DNA of 43,282 nucleotides from Penium margaritaceum (Eukaryota; Streptophyta; Zygnematophyceae; Desmidiales; Peniaceae), in the NCBI GenBank assembly GCA_023375785.1, contig SZWC01003571.1, positions 6,833 to 50,114 on the forward strand. Direction: 5' to 3'. This document shows, in pieces, positions 31,326-41,282 of the stretch. Position 1 is the first letter of the stretch. Each line of letters begins with the position of its first letter. The notes under the pieces are model-generated. The model saw only the letters and a list, made by a program, of their open reading frames with translations, ran no database searches and had not been told where the DNA came from. The position numbers and the translations under genes were made by a program.

Positions 31326-32302
31326 TGTTGAAGATTGCCCCTCTGCATGCCCAAGTGCGGCGCCGGAAGGCGCCGACGAGCCGCTAGAGAGAGGAAATTC
31401 CTCGTGGATGGATCTGGCAACTCAAAAATTGCTCGGATCCTCAAATGGAGGTTTGCTCCTAAACGTTGACCAGTCGTTGAATCTGGTGGAAGTTGTTTCA
31501 CTGGAATCGGACTAGTAACGAGGGAGATATGGGCTTCCAAAGTTGGGGTGTGCGCGGTGGTTCTGGGAGCCAGCCGCGGTTCGACTTCTGGTGAATAGTT
31601 GACCAGAACGAGTAACAAAATGCCATATGGGATTTTGCTCCGGAAGATCTGCCGAGGCGGCCGGTGAATGATCCGCCGGATTTCAGGAGTGCAGTTTATT
31701 ACTGAGGGACTTAGCCAAATCGGTGGCTCGGCGTCTGAAACTCTGTATTGCGTTTTGTTACTCGGGGACTTGGTCAAAATTCCGACTAGAGGTCCGCGAA
31801 CAGGTTTCGACCCACATCAATCCCCATCACAAAACTAGATGATTAACTCATCAAAACAGACCCCAAAGGTGTGAGGGGTGTTGCCACTACGCGTAGGGAC
31901 ATCTGCGCCTCCGGAATGGCTTTTTGATGGGTCATTGATGTCTAAGGGCGCTTCGGCGGGTGACGTGGTGTGCGCAGCCAACTCAACGGCTGGTTTGGGG
32001 TGCTGCGCTTCGACTAACGTAGCGGGAGCTATGGTTATCCGAATCGCGCAGGGTTTGGTGCATTGGAGAGGTCATAACTAGTCCTACAAATGTTTAGATC
32101 ATGTCCATGTTAAAAAACTAATGCAAAATCGCGTTCTTCACTTCGCAAAAGTGACAGTCTCGCATTTTTCTTCAACTGCCAGAAACATGTTGTGAGGCGA
32201 CCAGAAAGCTCACGCGTAGACATAGAACCACCCGCACAAACTACAGCCGTGGACACGGAGGACCCGTCAGGCCACATTGGAATCGCACCCTGGTTTCTGA
32301 CA
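31326..32302 (+). repeat. 3' LTR of the copia element
   Basis: 977 bases, starting TGTTGAAGATTGCC and ending CTGGTTTCTGACA, followed by the target duplication CTACG. It is the partner of 25298-26272. Confidence 0.95.
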
Positions 32303-32307
32303 CTACG

Positions 32308-32579
32308 TAGATTGCTGCATCCGTGTCCACTGTCGTTACGGACAAACCTGCTGCTCTTTGTGCATACCGTGTGTCTTGTTTGTGCAGGCTTTCAATGTCA
32401 TTTTCAAACTTGAGGCGGAGATCCCAGAGCCGCTAGGTGAAACTAGATTGGAATGAAGAGATGTTTTCTATCTGCTGCACATCGTGAGAGGGTAGGCTTG
32501 TGGTCAAAGCCTGTTATTGAACGCGTTGGAAGTTTGCAACCACGTCCACATCATAGATGTCTTCTGCTTTGTCTTCCAT
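32308..32579 (-). pseudogene. Repeat-protein ORF of the non-autonomous element, 5' part
   Basis: From ATG 32577-32579 (minus) the frame reads MEDKAEDIYDVDVVANFQRV, a stop, QALTTSLPSHDVQQIENISS, a stop, then LRLKFENDIESLHKQDTRYA and DTDAAIYV. Removing the copia element and one target copy continues the same frame into VPANKTGATAD at 25292, restoring the 25-residue repeat period. The SFQSSFT...LRLKFE module is a diverged copy of the one at 24950-25080. Confidence 0.65.
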
Positions 32580-32629
32580 GATATTGTGTGTGCGGTGGAG
32601 CCTTTCTTGTCTTTGAAGGCCGTTGCCGT

Positions 32630-32641
32630 GCTCTGATACCA
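32630..32641 (-). other. Initiator-Met tRNA primer-binding site
   Basis: TGGTATCAGAGC on the minus strand, directly after the LTR end TTGACA (LTR left edge at 32642). It is identical to the site at 77-88. Confidence 0.9.
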
Positions 32642-33475
32642 TGTCAAGATTTGCGGAAGGTAGATGGGTGAAACTGGACTGAAATCTAGAAGGGCAAGAC
32701 TTGACGTTGCAAGCTGAAGTATATGTAGGAATTTGTCGATCACATGGAGAAGTACATGAATATTTCCCTATAGCAGCTGCAGGGATGTAGCCACAAGTGT
32801 AGACTTGTAGACTCACAGGGCACCCACCCTGGATGCCTTGAGACTAAGTCTGGGAACCAGACGTGGAGTGCACTTATTGTAGAGCCACTAGCTTGCATTG
32901 GAAAAGGGGCAGACTGTTGTAGGAGGTGCGTCCTAAGGCACAGGCTTGGAGTGTCAGAGGCCGAGGCTTGGACAGGCAGACTTGAGAGGCTTGTGAAGGA
33001 ATCTGAGGCACTTGATGATGTCTGAAGAGATATCAAGGCATAATGGACTGAATGGACTGAGCCCCTTAAGTAGTCCTAGGAGGGTCTCCTTGGAGGCTCT
33101 GGCCTTGGAGGTTGTAGGTAGTTGCATAAAAACCTGGATAGTTACATAAGCACCAAGGCCAGTTGAAGAGTCACCTGGAAGATAAAGGGTCACTGGCAGC
33201 GACTGGAGGTTGAACATGCATTGGTAGCTGAACGGTCACCAGGAGGTTGTAGGAGGTTGTAGTAAGAGGTTGACCAACTATCCTTTAGCTGAAAGCTGAA
33301 TGGTCATAGCCTCCAAGGGCCTCCAAGTGTACCTCCGATGTTGTAAAGGCAGGGATTTGAACCTCGCCTCCCTCCACTTAAGCAGGTGAATTTTCCACCC
33401 CTCCAAAGTAGATAAATTGCACCACAAGAAGCATTTTGGCCAAACCGGGCCACGGAAACAGGGTGAATGACAACA
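32642..33475 (-). repeat. 5' LTR of the non-autonomous element
   Basis: 834 bases. On the minus strand it starts TGTTGTCATTCACCC and ends CAAATCTTGACA. It contains the tRNA B-box-like GGTTCAAATCC (33353-33363, minus). The nearby sequence can be folded into an acceptor-like stem (TTGT with ACAA), but no convincing tRNA anticodon arm was found. Confidence 0.9.
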
Positions 33476-33480
33476 TTTTG

Positions 33481-34187
33481 AACATTCTCCCTCTAAGGCA
33501 TTGACTCATTCTAGTTTTGCCTCATAACCAAAAAATACCTCTAAATCTTTCAAGAAAGAATTTTTGGCATAGCCCCCCCTCATAACATTCAGGGGTTGCA
33601 GGCTTTATTAAGTGCAATATTCCGTGACTTTTTTGTATCTTGTATCTACTGCCAATGACGTGGCACGTCTGTTTCACACAGATTCTGACACATTTTTGGT
33701 TCCACACGCTACATCTGTATTGTGCGTGTTTTCTAGCTGTATGTTATTGTGGAGCAAGTCCCCCCTAGTACCTCCACAACAGATTACCAAAACATAATGT
33801 CAGGATTAAAAGTGAGACCGATTATGCATCGATACATTTATCAAAGTTTTTATTTCCACTGCTATAAACACGTATAATTCTCATGGCTACGATTGACAAA
33901 ACTTCACCCTTTTTGCGACTGCAATGCAAGCTTCCACATTTAAAGTTTTCAACAGAGGTCGCCCAGAACATCCAACTGCAACCATGAGTGACGAAGGCCG
34001 CCTGTTGCGAGGTTGATTACAGGCTCGACGCATTTTTGCCATATTGTCGTGGCCCTCATTTCCCGTGGCTGCCGCCCAGATTAGAAGCACGTATAGACGT
34101 CTTTTAAGTGAGAAACTACAACATTTATTTGGCCAGAGGGATCAGGTTCGATATGGCTCGATACAGAAAAAAACGTTGTAGAACATC
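33481..34187. other. No gene seen
   Basis: AT-rich sequence right of the LTR nest. Minus frames of about 60 codons (33522-33707, 33887-34090) show no family resemblance. No repeat or RNA gene is evident. Confidence 0.55.
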
Positions 34188-34203
34188 GCAAAGGCTCGGG
34201 CAC

Positions 34204-34235
34204 CTCCCAGGCCCCGCGGTAGTCGGGCCTGGGAG
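34204..34235. repeat. Stem-loop at the left end of the fold-back element (perfect)
   Basis: CTCCCAGGCCC (34204-34214) pairs perfectly with GGGCCTGGGAG (34225-34235) around the ten-base loop CGCGGTAGTC. Confidence 0.9.
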
Positions 34236-34539
34236 ACTCCATGTCAACGAAGGGGGAGTTTAGTCTCCCAACCTTTCTCGCATGTGTAAATAAAGTTTGG
34301 GGGAAAGTCGAAAGTGACCGGATGTCTGGTGAAAATACTGCAAGTCAACGGTAGATGGGCAATTTTCCCGACTCGGCTTTGACGTCGCGCAAAACCACCC
34401 CTCAAGAAAATAGAACATCTATGTTTTACTCGCCATATGCTCAACGGATATCCGGTCTGTTTCGTTGTTTGCCGGAAAAACGTTTCGCATGTGCACAACA
34501 TTTCGGGGTCCTAAACTCCACCTTTAGCTGAAAGTGTAT

Positions 34540-34570
34540 CTCCCAGGCCCCGCTATGGAGGACTTGGGAG
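34540..34570. repeat. Stem-loop at the right end of the fold-back element
   Basis: CTCCCAGGCCC (34540-34550) and GACTTGGGAG (34561-34570) flank the ten-base loop CGCTATGGAG (34551-34560). Two stem positions have changed by transition. Confidence 0.8.
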
Positions 34571-34845
34571 GTGCCCGAACCTTAATGAAATTGACAACCT
34601 CTGAATGTTTCGAGGGGGCTCGTTGGAAATCGTTTATCCTTGTCGTCTTCAAAGGACACCTTGCAAAGGGGGAGTAGTTTACAAGATTAAGGGCGGCCTT
34701 GCCATTCACTATAGTCGACTCGAGATAAGTTCCCATCTACCCTTGACTCGCTGTTTGTTCTTTGGATATCCGGTCTATTTCGAGATTGCAAATACACTTT
34801 TTGCATGTGCGCAATGTTTTGGGAGCATGAACTTCAGCTTGATGT

Positions 34846-35267
34846 ATCCAAAAAATAAGTATTGAAGCAGGTGTATCCAGAGAGTAAAAACAATAACACC
34901 ATATCCATTCTGATGGTCATGCCCGATCGGCAACACAATTTGCCAATTGAGCCAAGCGAGGGGGGTGATGTGTCACCCCCGACGTCCTGAGAATTGAGAT
35001 CAAGGGATTAGCCTTCTGTTCTTTTCTTGGGACTCGCAAACCCCCATGTGCTGATTTAGAGTTTTCCATGTTTGCACGGGCGGAGCCTGCGGGTTTGGGT
35101 GTTTGCGAGTCAGAAACAAATAGCTTATTGCTGGATTGCGATTGAGCAAAAATGGCCTTTTCAAGATTTTGTTTGGAGAAGAAAACCCATTTCTATCCAT
35201 GCAAACCGCTTTCAAACCACACCCTATATAAGAATTGAGGTTTTAGGGTTTTATTTTTGCACAGACG
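34846..35267. other. No gene seen
   Basis: No coding homology. TTTGCGAGTC-like words recur in inverse orientation (about 35030 and 35103), hinting at another weak fold-back segment, but no boundaries could be set. Confidence 0.45.
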
Positions 35268-35301
35268 CCTGCTGGGCCCTGCAGTAGCGGGGCCCAGCAG
35301 G
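35268..35301. repeat. GGGCCC stem-loop (perfect)
   Basis: CCTGCTGGGCCC (35268-35279) pairs perfectly with GGGCCCAGCAGG (35290-35301) around the ten-base loop TGCAGTAGCG. A GCGGGGTTTGTGATGC motif follows at about 35380. It is a close relative of 7291-7325. Confidence 0.95.
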
Positions 35302-35563
35302 TTCACTTTCAACGCAGTGGAGCCCCCCACTCAATCCCCCAGCAAAACGTTTTGAGAAAATTCACAAACTCCTCGATAGCGGGGTTTGTGATGCTTCTTT
35401 GATTTCCGACGATGTCAGCATGTTGTTGCTAGATGGCATGCGGCATCAACATAGCGTGTTGATACTCCCAATTCTGCCGCGTCCCTGATTTTTCCGCGGA
35501 CGGCAACTCTCCGCGGATCTCCGCGGATTACGCACTTCACTACTACAAGTTTACTACAAGTGA
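35302..35563. other. Non-coding, with TCCGCGGA repeats
   Basis: Three TCCGCGGA palindromes occur within 35490-35530. The gypsy chromodomain that should follow the integrase on the minus strand is missing here. Confidence 0.5.
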
Positions 35564-36640
35564 TCAGCAAAACACCTCAAACTCTTGCTCACCCTTGATG
35601 ACCACCGGAGGGGGAGGCTGAAAACTGCGGCCAGGAGAATGCTCAGCCGGATCATGGCAGAGCTTGACCTTGGAGATGTGGAACATGTCGTGGACTGGCA
35701 TAGAAGACGGAAGAGCCAACCGCGCCACCACGGGTGTCCGCATTTTGAGTACCTGAAACGGACAAAGCCACTGGGGTTTCAACTTGTCTGATCGGATCTC
35801 GGGGAGCTTGACGTGCGCGCTGTTGAGAAGCTCACGATCACCGACCTTGAGCATTGCATCTGCGCATCGACAAATTGCTTGCGCTCTCTGCTGATCTTAT
35901 GCCTTTGCAAATGCATGCAGCGTTGCCACCCAAAGCTGCTTGACGTCACGTGCGGTCGACTCCACTGTGGGCAAGTTGCTTGCGATATGCAAACTGAGGG
36001 GCGTGGCGGGAACCGTCCCGTGCACCACCTCAAATGGAACCTTACCGGTGGAGGCGGACGTGGCAGAGTTGTACGCGAGTTCAGTGATCAGCAACCACTG
36101 GTCCCACGCCGTCTCATCCGGATAACCCACTTTACGGAGGAGCTGGTCCAGCATCTGGTTTGTCCGCATCGTCTATTTGTCAGTTTTGGGGTGAAAACTG
36201 GTTGACAGTTGCACCTTGCTGCCGTACCACTCCATGAGTTCCTGCCAGAAAGTTTCCGTGAAGCGTGGGTCACGGACGCTCACAATGGATTATGGAACGC
36301 CATGGAGGCGCACCACGTGCTCAAGGAAGAGCTGAGTTGTGCCTTCCGTGCTCACCGTATCACACATCACGATGAAATGCAACATCTTGCAGAAGCGATT
36401 ACAGCCACCAACACTGCATTGTGACCTGTCGCTGTCTCCCGCATGCCCGTAATGAAGTCTGTGGAGATTTCTTGCCACAGCTGCTTAGGGATGGGCAAGG
36501 GTTGGAGGAGACCCGGGGTCTTTTTCCTCCGTGCCTTGTGGCATTGGCACATGTCACAACTCCGGCAGAATTCAGCCACCTCCGACAACACGGTGGACCA
36601 CCAAAAGAAGCAAGCCACTGTCTTCAATTTCTTTCTGTGG
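35564..36640 (-). pseudogene. Gypsy integrase
   Basis: The zinc-binding part has CRSCDMCQCHKARRKKTPG. The core begins WQEISTDFITGM (first Asp). It continues in other frames with VSVRDPRFTETFWQELMEWY (second Asp) and VQLSTSFHPKTDK, a stop and TMRTNQML. The usual GQTERxNQ therefore has lost the catalytic Glu. Further on are YPDETAWDQWLLITELAYNS and KVGDRELLNSAHVKLPEIRS, then the C-terminal SH3-like region ending VHDMFHISKVKLCH. The final PPPPVVIKGEQEFEV is the usual lead-in to a chromodomain, which is absent. Confidence 0.85.
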
Positions 36641-36649
36641 ATAAGTGAC

Positions 36650-37450
36650 CGCTCGGGCCACTATCATGTCACTCCTCCAAAATCAGCTGCTGAAGCGCCG
36701 GCACCGCTGGAACCACTACCTGTTGCGTGCCGCGCCGTGGCCAATACAGCGCCTGGAAAAACATCTCCGAGCGTCATACTCCCCATGCGCCTCATATCCC
36801 TTTGTGAAGAGCTTCACAAAGAAGGCATCCTTTAGATGGTGAGAGACACGACCCGCATTATTAGGTCCGGTCGCCGTGAGAGTGCATTGGCTGGGTTGAT
36901 GCGACCCGGCTGGTACACGATCTTGTAGTCAAAGTGCGACTCAATGTACTCCACACAACGCGCTTGCCGCCGAGTCAGGTTCGGGTGCTTCTTGAAGTAC
37001 TTCAACACGTGGTGGTCGGTGTAGACCTTACATTTTTGTGCCTCAAGGTACCACTGCCAGTTTTTAAAAGATGCAACACGGCAAACATCTCCTTGTCATG
37101 GGTGGTGTGGTTCAACTCCACCCCACGCAACTTGCGCGAGTAGTAGACGACCGGCTGCGACCCGTTGCCAAAGTCCTGCAAAAGGATCCCACCAATGTAT
37201 ACGTCTCCATTTCAAACTCACAGCCATTTTTGGCCAAATTCATACAAAAGGATTCCACCAATGGCCAGATTTTCAAAGGCTTCTTGTTCGCTAACTCCCC
37301 AACTCCACCCGCAATCTTTGCGAGTGAGATTGGAGAGTGGCAAAGACACTCCTGCATAGCCAAGGATGAACCTGCGGTAGTAGAGGCAAAAACCAAGGAA
37401 CACTTACACATCATGCACACTACGCAATTTTGGCCACTCTTGCACAGCCG
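36650..37450 (-). pseudogene. Gypsy RNase H and connection
   Basis: The connection motif FLGFCLYYRRFILGYAGVSL lies near 37340-37400. RNase H text includes VYTDHHVLKYFKKHPNLTRR and VEYIESHFDYKIVYQPGRIN. It ends at NPANALSRRP, where the usual NPADALSR has Asp changed to Asn (near 36880). Several frame breaks are present. Confidence 0.8.
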
Positions 37451-37499
37451 ATACCTTGCGCGAGTCCATGGCTATCTGTCCACTGCCAATTATGTGTCC

Positions 37500-38214
37500 A
37501 AGGAATTGAACTTTCTCCACCACAAACTCACACTTGGAGAGATTTTCCAAAAAACTTCACCTTCCTCAAAATATCCAGGACCTTCTTCACATGCTTCTTA
37601 TGCTCCTCCGCTGTCCTGCTATACACCAAGATGTCATCAAGGTACACCACCACAAAGTCATCCAAGTAAGGCTTGGAGATGTTGTTCATCACCGCCATGA
37701 AGGTAGCCGGCGTATTGGTCAACCCAAAAGGTATCACGAGGACATCGTAGTGACCATAGCCGGTGGAAAAGGCCGTCTTTTCTACATCATCTGCTGCAAT
37801 GCGGATCTGGTGGTAGCCGGATTGGAGGTTGATCTTTGTGAAGAAGCGAGTCGCATCGAAGAGCTCCTCGGCTCAAGGAAGTGGATACCGGTTATTGATG
37901 GTCAACTCGCTCAACACCTGATAGTCAACGCACATGCGCATCTCCCCCATGTTCTTCTGCACAAACATAACAGGTACAGCGTAAGGAGACGAGGATGGGT
38001 GGATGAAGCCCTGCTCTTTCATCTCCGTTAGCTGCTTCTTGAGATCCTGCAGCTGCGTATTCCTCATGCGGTACGTTGCACAAACGGGCAGGCGTGCTCC
38101 ATGTTTGAGGTCGATGTGATGGTCCACGTCTTGCTTTGGTGCCGGACCCGCCGGGAGGCTGTGGGGGAACACGTCCTCGAACTCCGTACACACATTGAAG
38201 GGCCCCTTGGGCAC
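37500..38214 (-). pseudogene. Gypsy reverse transcriptase
   Basis: The N-terminal part is at 37873-38214: FEDVFPHSLPAGPAPKQDVD, HHIDLKHGARLPV, MKEQGFIHPSSSPYAVPVMF, RMCVDYQVLSELTINNRYPL. The palm part is at 37528-37737: IPFGLTNTPATFMAVMNN and VVVYLDDILVYS with the catalytic YLDD intact. The two halves are in different frames, joined through a stop near 37874. Confidence 0.85.
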
Positions 38215-38581
38215 TGTCGCAAACTTGCCTTGGCCCCTCGGCTGCTTATGAGTTGCCCCTTACGTCACAGCAGGTGCCACGTCCTCTGGTTCATCAAAAC
38301 CATCCTCCATGTCTCACATGAATGCTAGAAAAATCTGCTCCTTCTTTTAAATTGCAGGCTTGAGCTATACCAAGTTCAGCATCAACGGCACCTATTCATC
38401 CTTGTGAGGTGCTGGTTGCTGTGACGCTTCTTCCCCGCAAGACCTCTTCCTCAGACCGCGTAGGCAGGAGATACCCCTTGTCTCCGAGATTGACTGAGAC
38501 GGTGCGCACCTCTCAATTGATGGTGGGGTTGTACTTGTGGAGGAAGTCATGACCAAGGATCACATCATAATCCTTCATCGG

Positions 38582-38875
38582 TTACACCAGGTACACGGTC
38601 GTTATATGAAGCTTCCCCACGCAAATGGAGAGGGGAAGGGCCAGGTACCCCACTTCAATCATACCGTCCACTTGCTTAGCTGTCCGCTTCTTGCTCGTGA
38701 GTGCAAGGCCCCACTTCCAAGCACATTCCATACTCACAAAACTGTGGCTGGTTCCACAATTCAGCAAGCTCCCCACCTTCCCCTTCATTTCTTCCACTTG
38801 CACCTCCAAGAGAAGTGCAGACTGCTCCTCCTCATACCCTGAATCCCATGCATTGACCTTTGAAACCCCCCTCAA
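38582..38875 (-). pseudogene. Gypsy aspartic protease
   Basis: The motif SLLNCGTSHSFVSMECAWKW corresponds to the usual LIDxGATHSF, with the catalytic Asp changed to Asn (GAT to AAT) near 38750. It is followed by VDGMIEVGYLALPLSICV. Loss of the catalytic Asp would inactivate polyprotein processing by this copy. Confidence 0.75.
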
Positions 38876-39840
38876 TGCCGCAAGGCGTTTGGGTGGGCGG
38901 TAAACAGGCGTTTTGGGTTACAAGGAGCCAAGAGTAACGCCATATACTCCGGGCTCTCCTCCTTTTCCGACTCCTTTGTTACTGTATCTGCTCTCTTTGT
39001 GGATTTATTCCCATTCCCTTGCTTACCCTTGCCGTCGCCCTTCTTAGGACGCAATGTGGCCAGGCTTACCACTGTTCTAACACTTACACTGTTTGAATAC
39101 TCTGATCTCCATGGGAGTGTCGTCCCTCTCACCCCGCTTGCTGTAACCACCCCATAAGAGCTCTGGCTGTTTGCATGAGTCTGACGTGCAAGTCTTACTG
39201 CTCTGCTATTGTAATCATCCCAGGCACGTTGTTGATGAGGTCGTGCATCACTTTCACAGTGCGAGCATCGTTCTTGAGGTCGTTGATGTAGTGAAAGCAC
39301 AATTCATGGGAGTCAAAGCCACAATTGGTGACTCTCTCACAAAACCTGTAGGTGTAGTCAGCGATGCCGTCCTTTTAACGAAGCTGACACAGCTTGGCAC
39401 GCGCGTTGTTCCTCACGTCACCCACAGTGAAGCGCTTGATGAACGACTCCGTGAACTCCTTCCAAGAGGTCAGCCATTTGAGGGTAGGGTCACCATTGCT
39501 GCATTTTGGAGCTGGTGGTGTTGAGATTATAGTCACGGCTGCAATGCCACTGACCATTGCTGCTCTACTGTTGTACAGATTGGACTACATCACATCGGCT
39601 CACCAATCCAATGATGCCCCTGTCAACAGGGTCACGGTGTAGCCGTGGCACTCCTTGTACCTTGAGGCATCCACACCAGAGGTAGTGAAGTACAAATCCA
39701 GTTTGAGTATCAAAGCGTGTGGAGCTGGCCCATCCTTCTTTGATGGATCGAACGGCTCTGGCTTAGGAGGGCTCTCGACGCCCATCACAGTTCCGTTTGT
39801 GGTGGCAACTTCCAGTGGTGCCGTCACAAATGATTCATGA
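38876..39840 (-). pseudogene. Gypsy Gag
   Basis: The N-terminal part at 39600-39827 has PPKPEPFDPSKKDGPAPHAL and KLDLYFTTSGVDASRYKECH. The capsid part at about 39300-39560 has LTSWKEFTESFIKRF and KDGIADYTYRFCERV. The zinc knuckle near 39050-39090 is degenerate, reading KC, stop, NSGKPGHIAS, with two Cys lost. The rest (PKKGDGKGKQGNGNKSTKRA) is a basic linker to the protease. Confidence 0.75.
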
Positions 39841-40159
39841 GCTCTTGATTGAGGTACGTCTTTTGCTTCTCCAACAGATGAAACTTGGCCTGCATGTGGA
39901 TGAGCAACTTCTACGATGTTGCGGCTACTGTTACTTTGCCTTGTGCGTTAAATGTCGCAGCCAATGAGGACGTATATGATGAAGTCATCTCTCATCCTGT
40001 ACAACTTCTTCCTCAACTGGTCCTCCGGTTACCGCCTTGTCACCGGAGTGCATGGTTGGCCTTGGGCATGGATCTGCCAAAAAGAGACAAAATGCGTAAT
40101 GGTCTATGCTGACCAGGAGCTGTTGCCACGAAGATGATTGTGCCCTTGAGCCAAGGGTA
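39841..40159 (-). other. Leader between primer site and gag
   Basis: No recognised protein. By position it is the untranslated leader of the gypsy element. Confidence 0.5.
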
Positions 40160-40171
40160 GCTCTGATGTCA
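40160..40171 (-). other. Diverged tRNA primer-binding site
   Basis: Minus-strand TGACATCAGAGC differs at two positions from TGGTATCAGAGC. It lies two bases from an LTR-like end at 40174. Confidence 0.55.
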
Positions 40172-40173
40172 AG

Positions 40174-40942
40174 TGTAAACTGGACGCGGTGTCCTAGCCT
40201 CAACCGGATGGTGTAGGCACCAACATGCGGCAACAGCAACCAAGGGGAGGCCAGTGCACACCTTAACGGGGATGTGGAGGCGTAGGATTGTCTTGGAGGA
40301 GCACGAGAACACGCGTGGCACAGTGGGAGTAAACTAAACTTTTGTTCAAGTGTCAGCAGACAAGACTATATGTACATGATGACACATCCTAGGTGACCCA
40401 ATGTGCCCGAGCCATGCACAGCTCTGCATGGGTATCAAATGAGCATTATTGCCTCAGCATCACGTAGCTCATCTTGCCAGCTTGCCAACGTACCAATAAT
40501 TACATTATTCCATGGAGGAACGTCCGAGATGTGGCTGTTTCCATGAACAATGGCAATCTGCCACTGGCAGCACCACTAACAGCGGTGACGGCTGCCCAAA
40601 GCATCCTTTCAGGCAATAACATATCGGAGTGCCATTCCAAAGGGCCCTTGGCCATCAATGATCCTTGATTCATTGGTTAACTGGGCCCCAAGGTGCACTT
40701 TGGTCTCTTTGGGTCTTCTCAGGGTCGAGCCTTGGTCCTTGGGGATGAATTATTATCACATGTTTTCCCCTCAGCCGGTCATACCTTTGGCCAGGCGTAA
40801 CGTACTCCATTCTTAATGGATTGATCTCATTCTTTGTTTGATCTCACACGGTTTTTTATGTAGATTCCAAATCCATAGTCAGATTTTACATTCAAGTAAG
40901 CTTCAAGCTGTGATCAGTGCTGTTGGCACTGTCTGACTTACA
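40174..40942 (-). repeat. Putative 5' LTR of the gypsy element
   Basis: On the minus strand the segment would start TGTAAGTCAGAC and end CCAGTTTACA, with TGTAA/TTACA inverted ends. The left edge is set by the primer site. The right edge is chosen by this symmetry only, since the 3' LTR is missing. Confidence 0.45.
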
Positions 40943-41282
40943 CAAGCAGTGATAGATTATCCTTGGATGTAGATGGGCGTGTACATAGCAAAGAACTCTC
41001 TTGACCACTGGAATGCATTGGAGCGTCCTCTATATGAGCATTGAGTAGGAGTAATGGTAAGGTAAACAAGAAATGTTTGGGGTACATAGCGAAGCTAAGA
41101 GGTCCAACTGCTTGCGTGGTATAGTTGAAGAAGATTGCTTGGTACTCCTTGAGAGGAAACCTAGCCAGGGGAACATCAACTCCAGGCATGATGAAGGTTT
41201 GAAGATGCTGCTACAAGAGAGAGTTAGGTTAACGGTGAAACTTCAGTTTCATTAGGAATATTGTGTGCAAGAGAGATAGAAG
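40943..41282. other. No gene seen
   Basis: No homology or repeat recognised. An 83-codon minus frame at 40938-41189 is not similar to anything I know. Confidence 0.5.

Larger units (their letters stand above)
25298..32302 (+). mobile_element. Ty1/copia retrotransposon, inserted in the non-autonomous element
   Basis: Target duplication CTATG (25293-25297) and CTACG (32303-32307), differing by one transition. LTRs are 25298-26272 and 31326-32302, both starting TGTTGAA and ending in ACA. Between them the plus strand encodes Gag, protease, integrase, RT and RNase H in copia order (integrase before RT). A polypurine tract precedes the 3' LTR. Length is 7,005 bases including a 618-bp solo LTR. The LTR pair differs at roughly one base in eight to ten over the first 130 bases by eye, so the insertion is old. 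Confidence 0.95.
22295..33475 (-). mobile_element. Non-autonomous LTR retroelement (LARD-like), split by a copia insertion
   Basis: Target duplication TTTTG at 22290-22294 and 33476-33480. From right to left on the minus strand it has a 5' LTR (32642-33475), a primer site (32630-32641), a repeat-coding body, a polypurine tract (23118-23126) and a 3' LTR (22295-23117). Without the 7.0-kb copia insertion and its duplication it is about 4.17 kb, with about 2.5 kb between the LTRs. I found no protease, RT, RNase H or integrase in that body, so it would depend on another element's proteins. The LTRs differ at many positions, so the insertion is not recent. Confidence 0.9.
34188..34583. repeat. Fold-back element with hairpin-bearing inverted ends
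   Basis: The left end (CTCGGGCACCTCCCAGGCCCC, GGAGTTTAG, CATGTG, GACCGGAT) is repeated in inverse orientation at the right end (34583 back to about 34410). The two arms are about 170 bases each with a short centre. Each end carries a GGGCCC-type stem-loop. No coding capacity. A third, partial arm in the same orientation as the right one lies at about 34690-34845 (GGATATCCGGTCTATTTCG, GCATGTGCGCAATG). Confidence 0.75.
35564..40942 (-). mobile_element. Ty3/gypsy (chromovirus-like) retrotransposon, 3' truncated
   Basis: On the minus strand the order is putative 5' LTR (40174-40942), primer-site-like sequence (40160-40171), Gag, protease, RT, RNase H and integrase. It ends at 35564 just as the chromodomain should begin (GEQEFEV), so the 3' end and 3' LTR are missing. 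Stops and frameshifts are scattered through it. The domains are listed separately. Confidence 0.85.
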
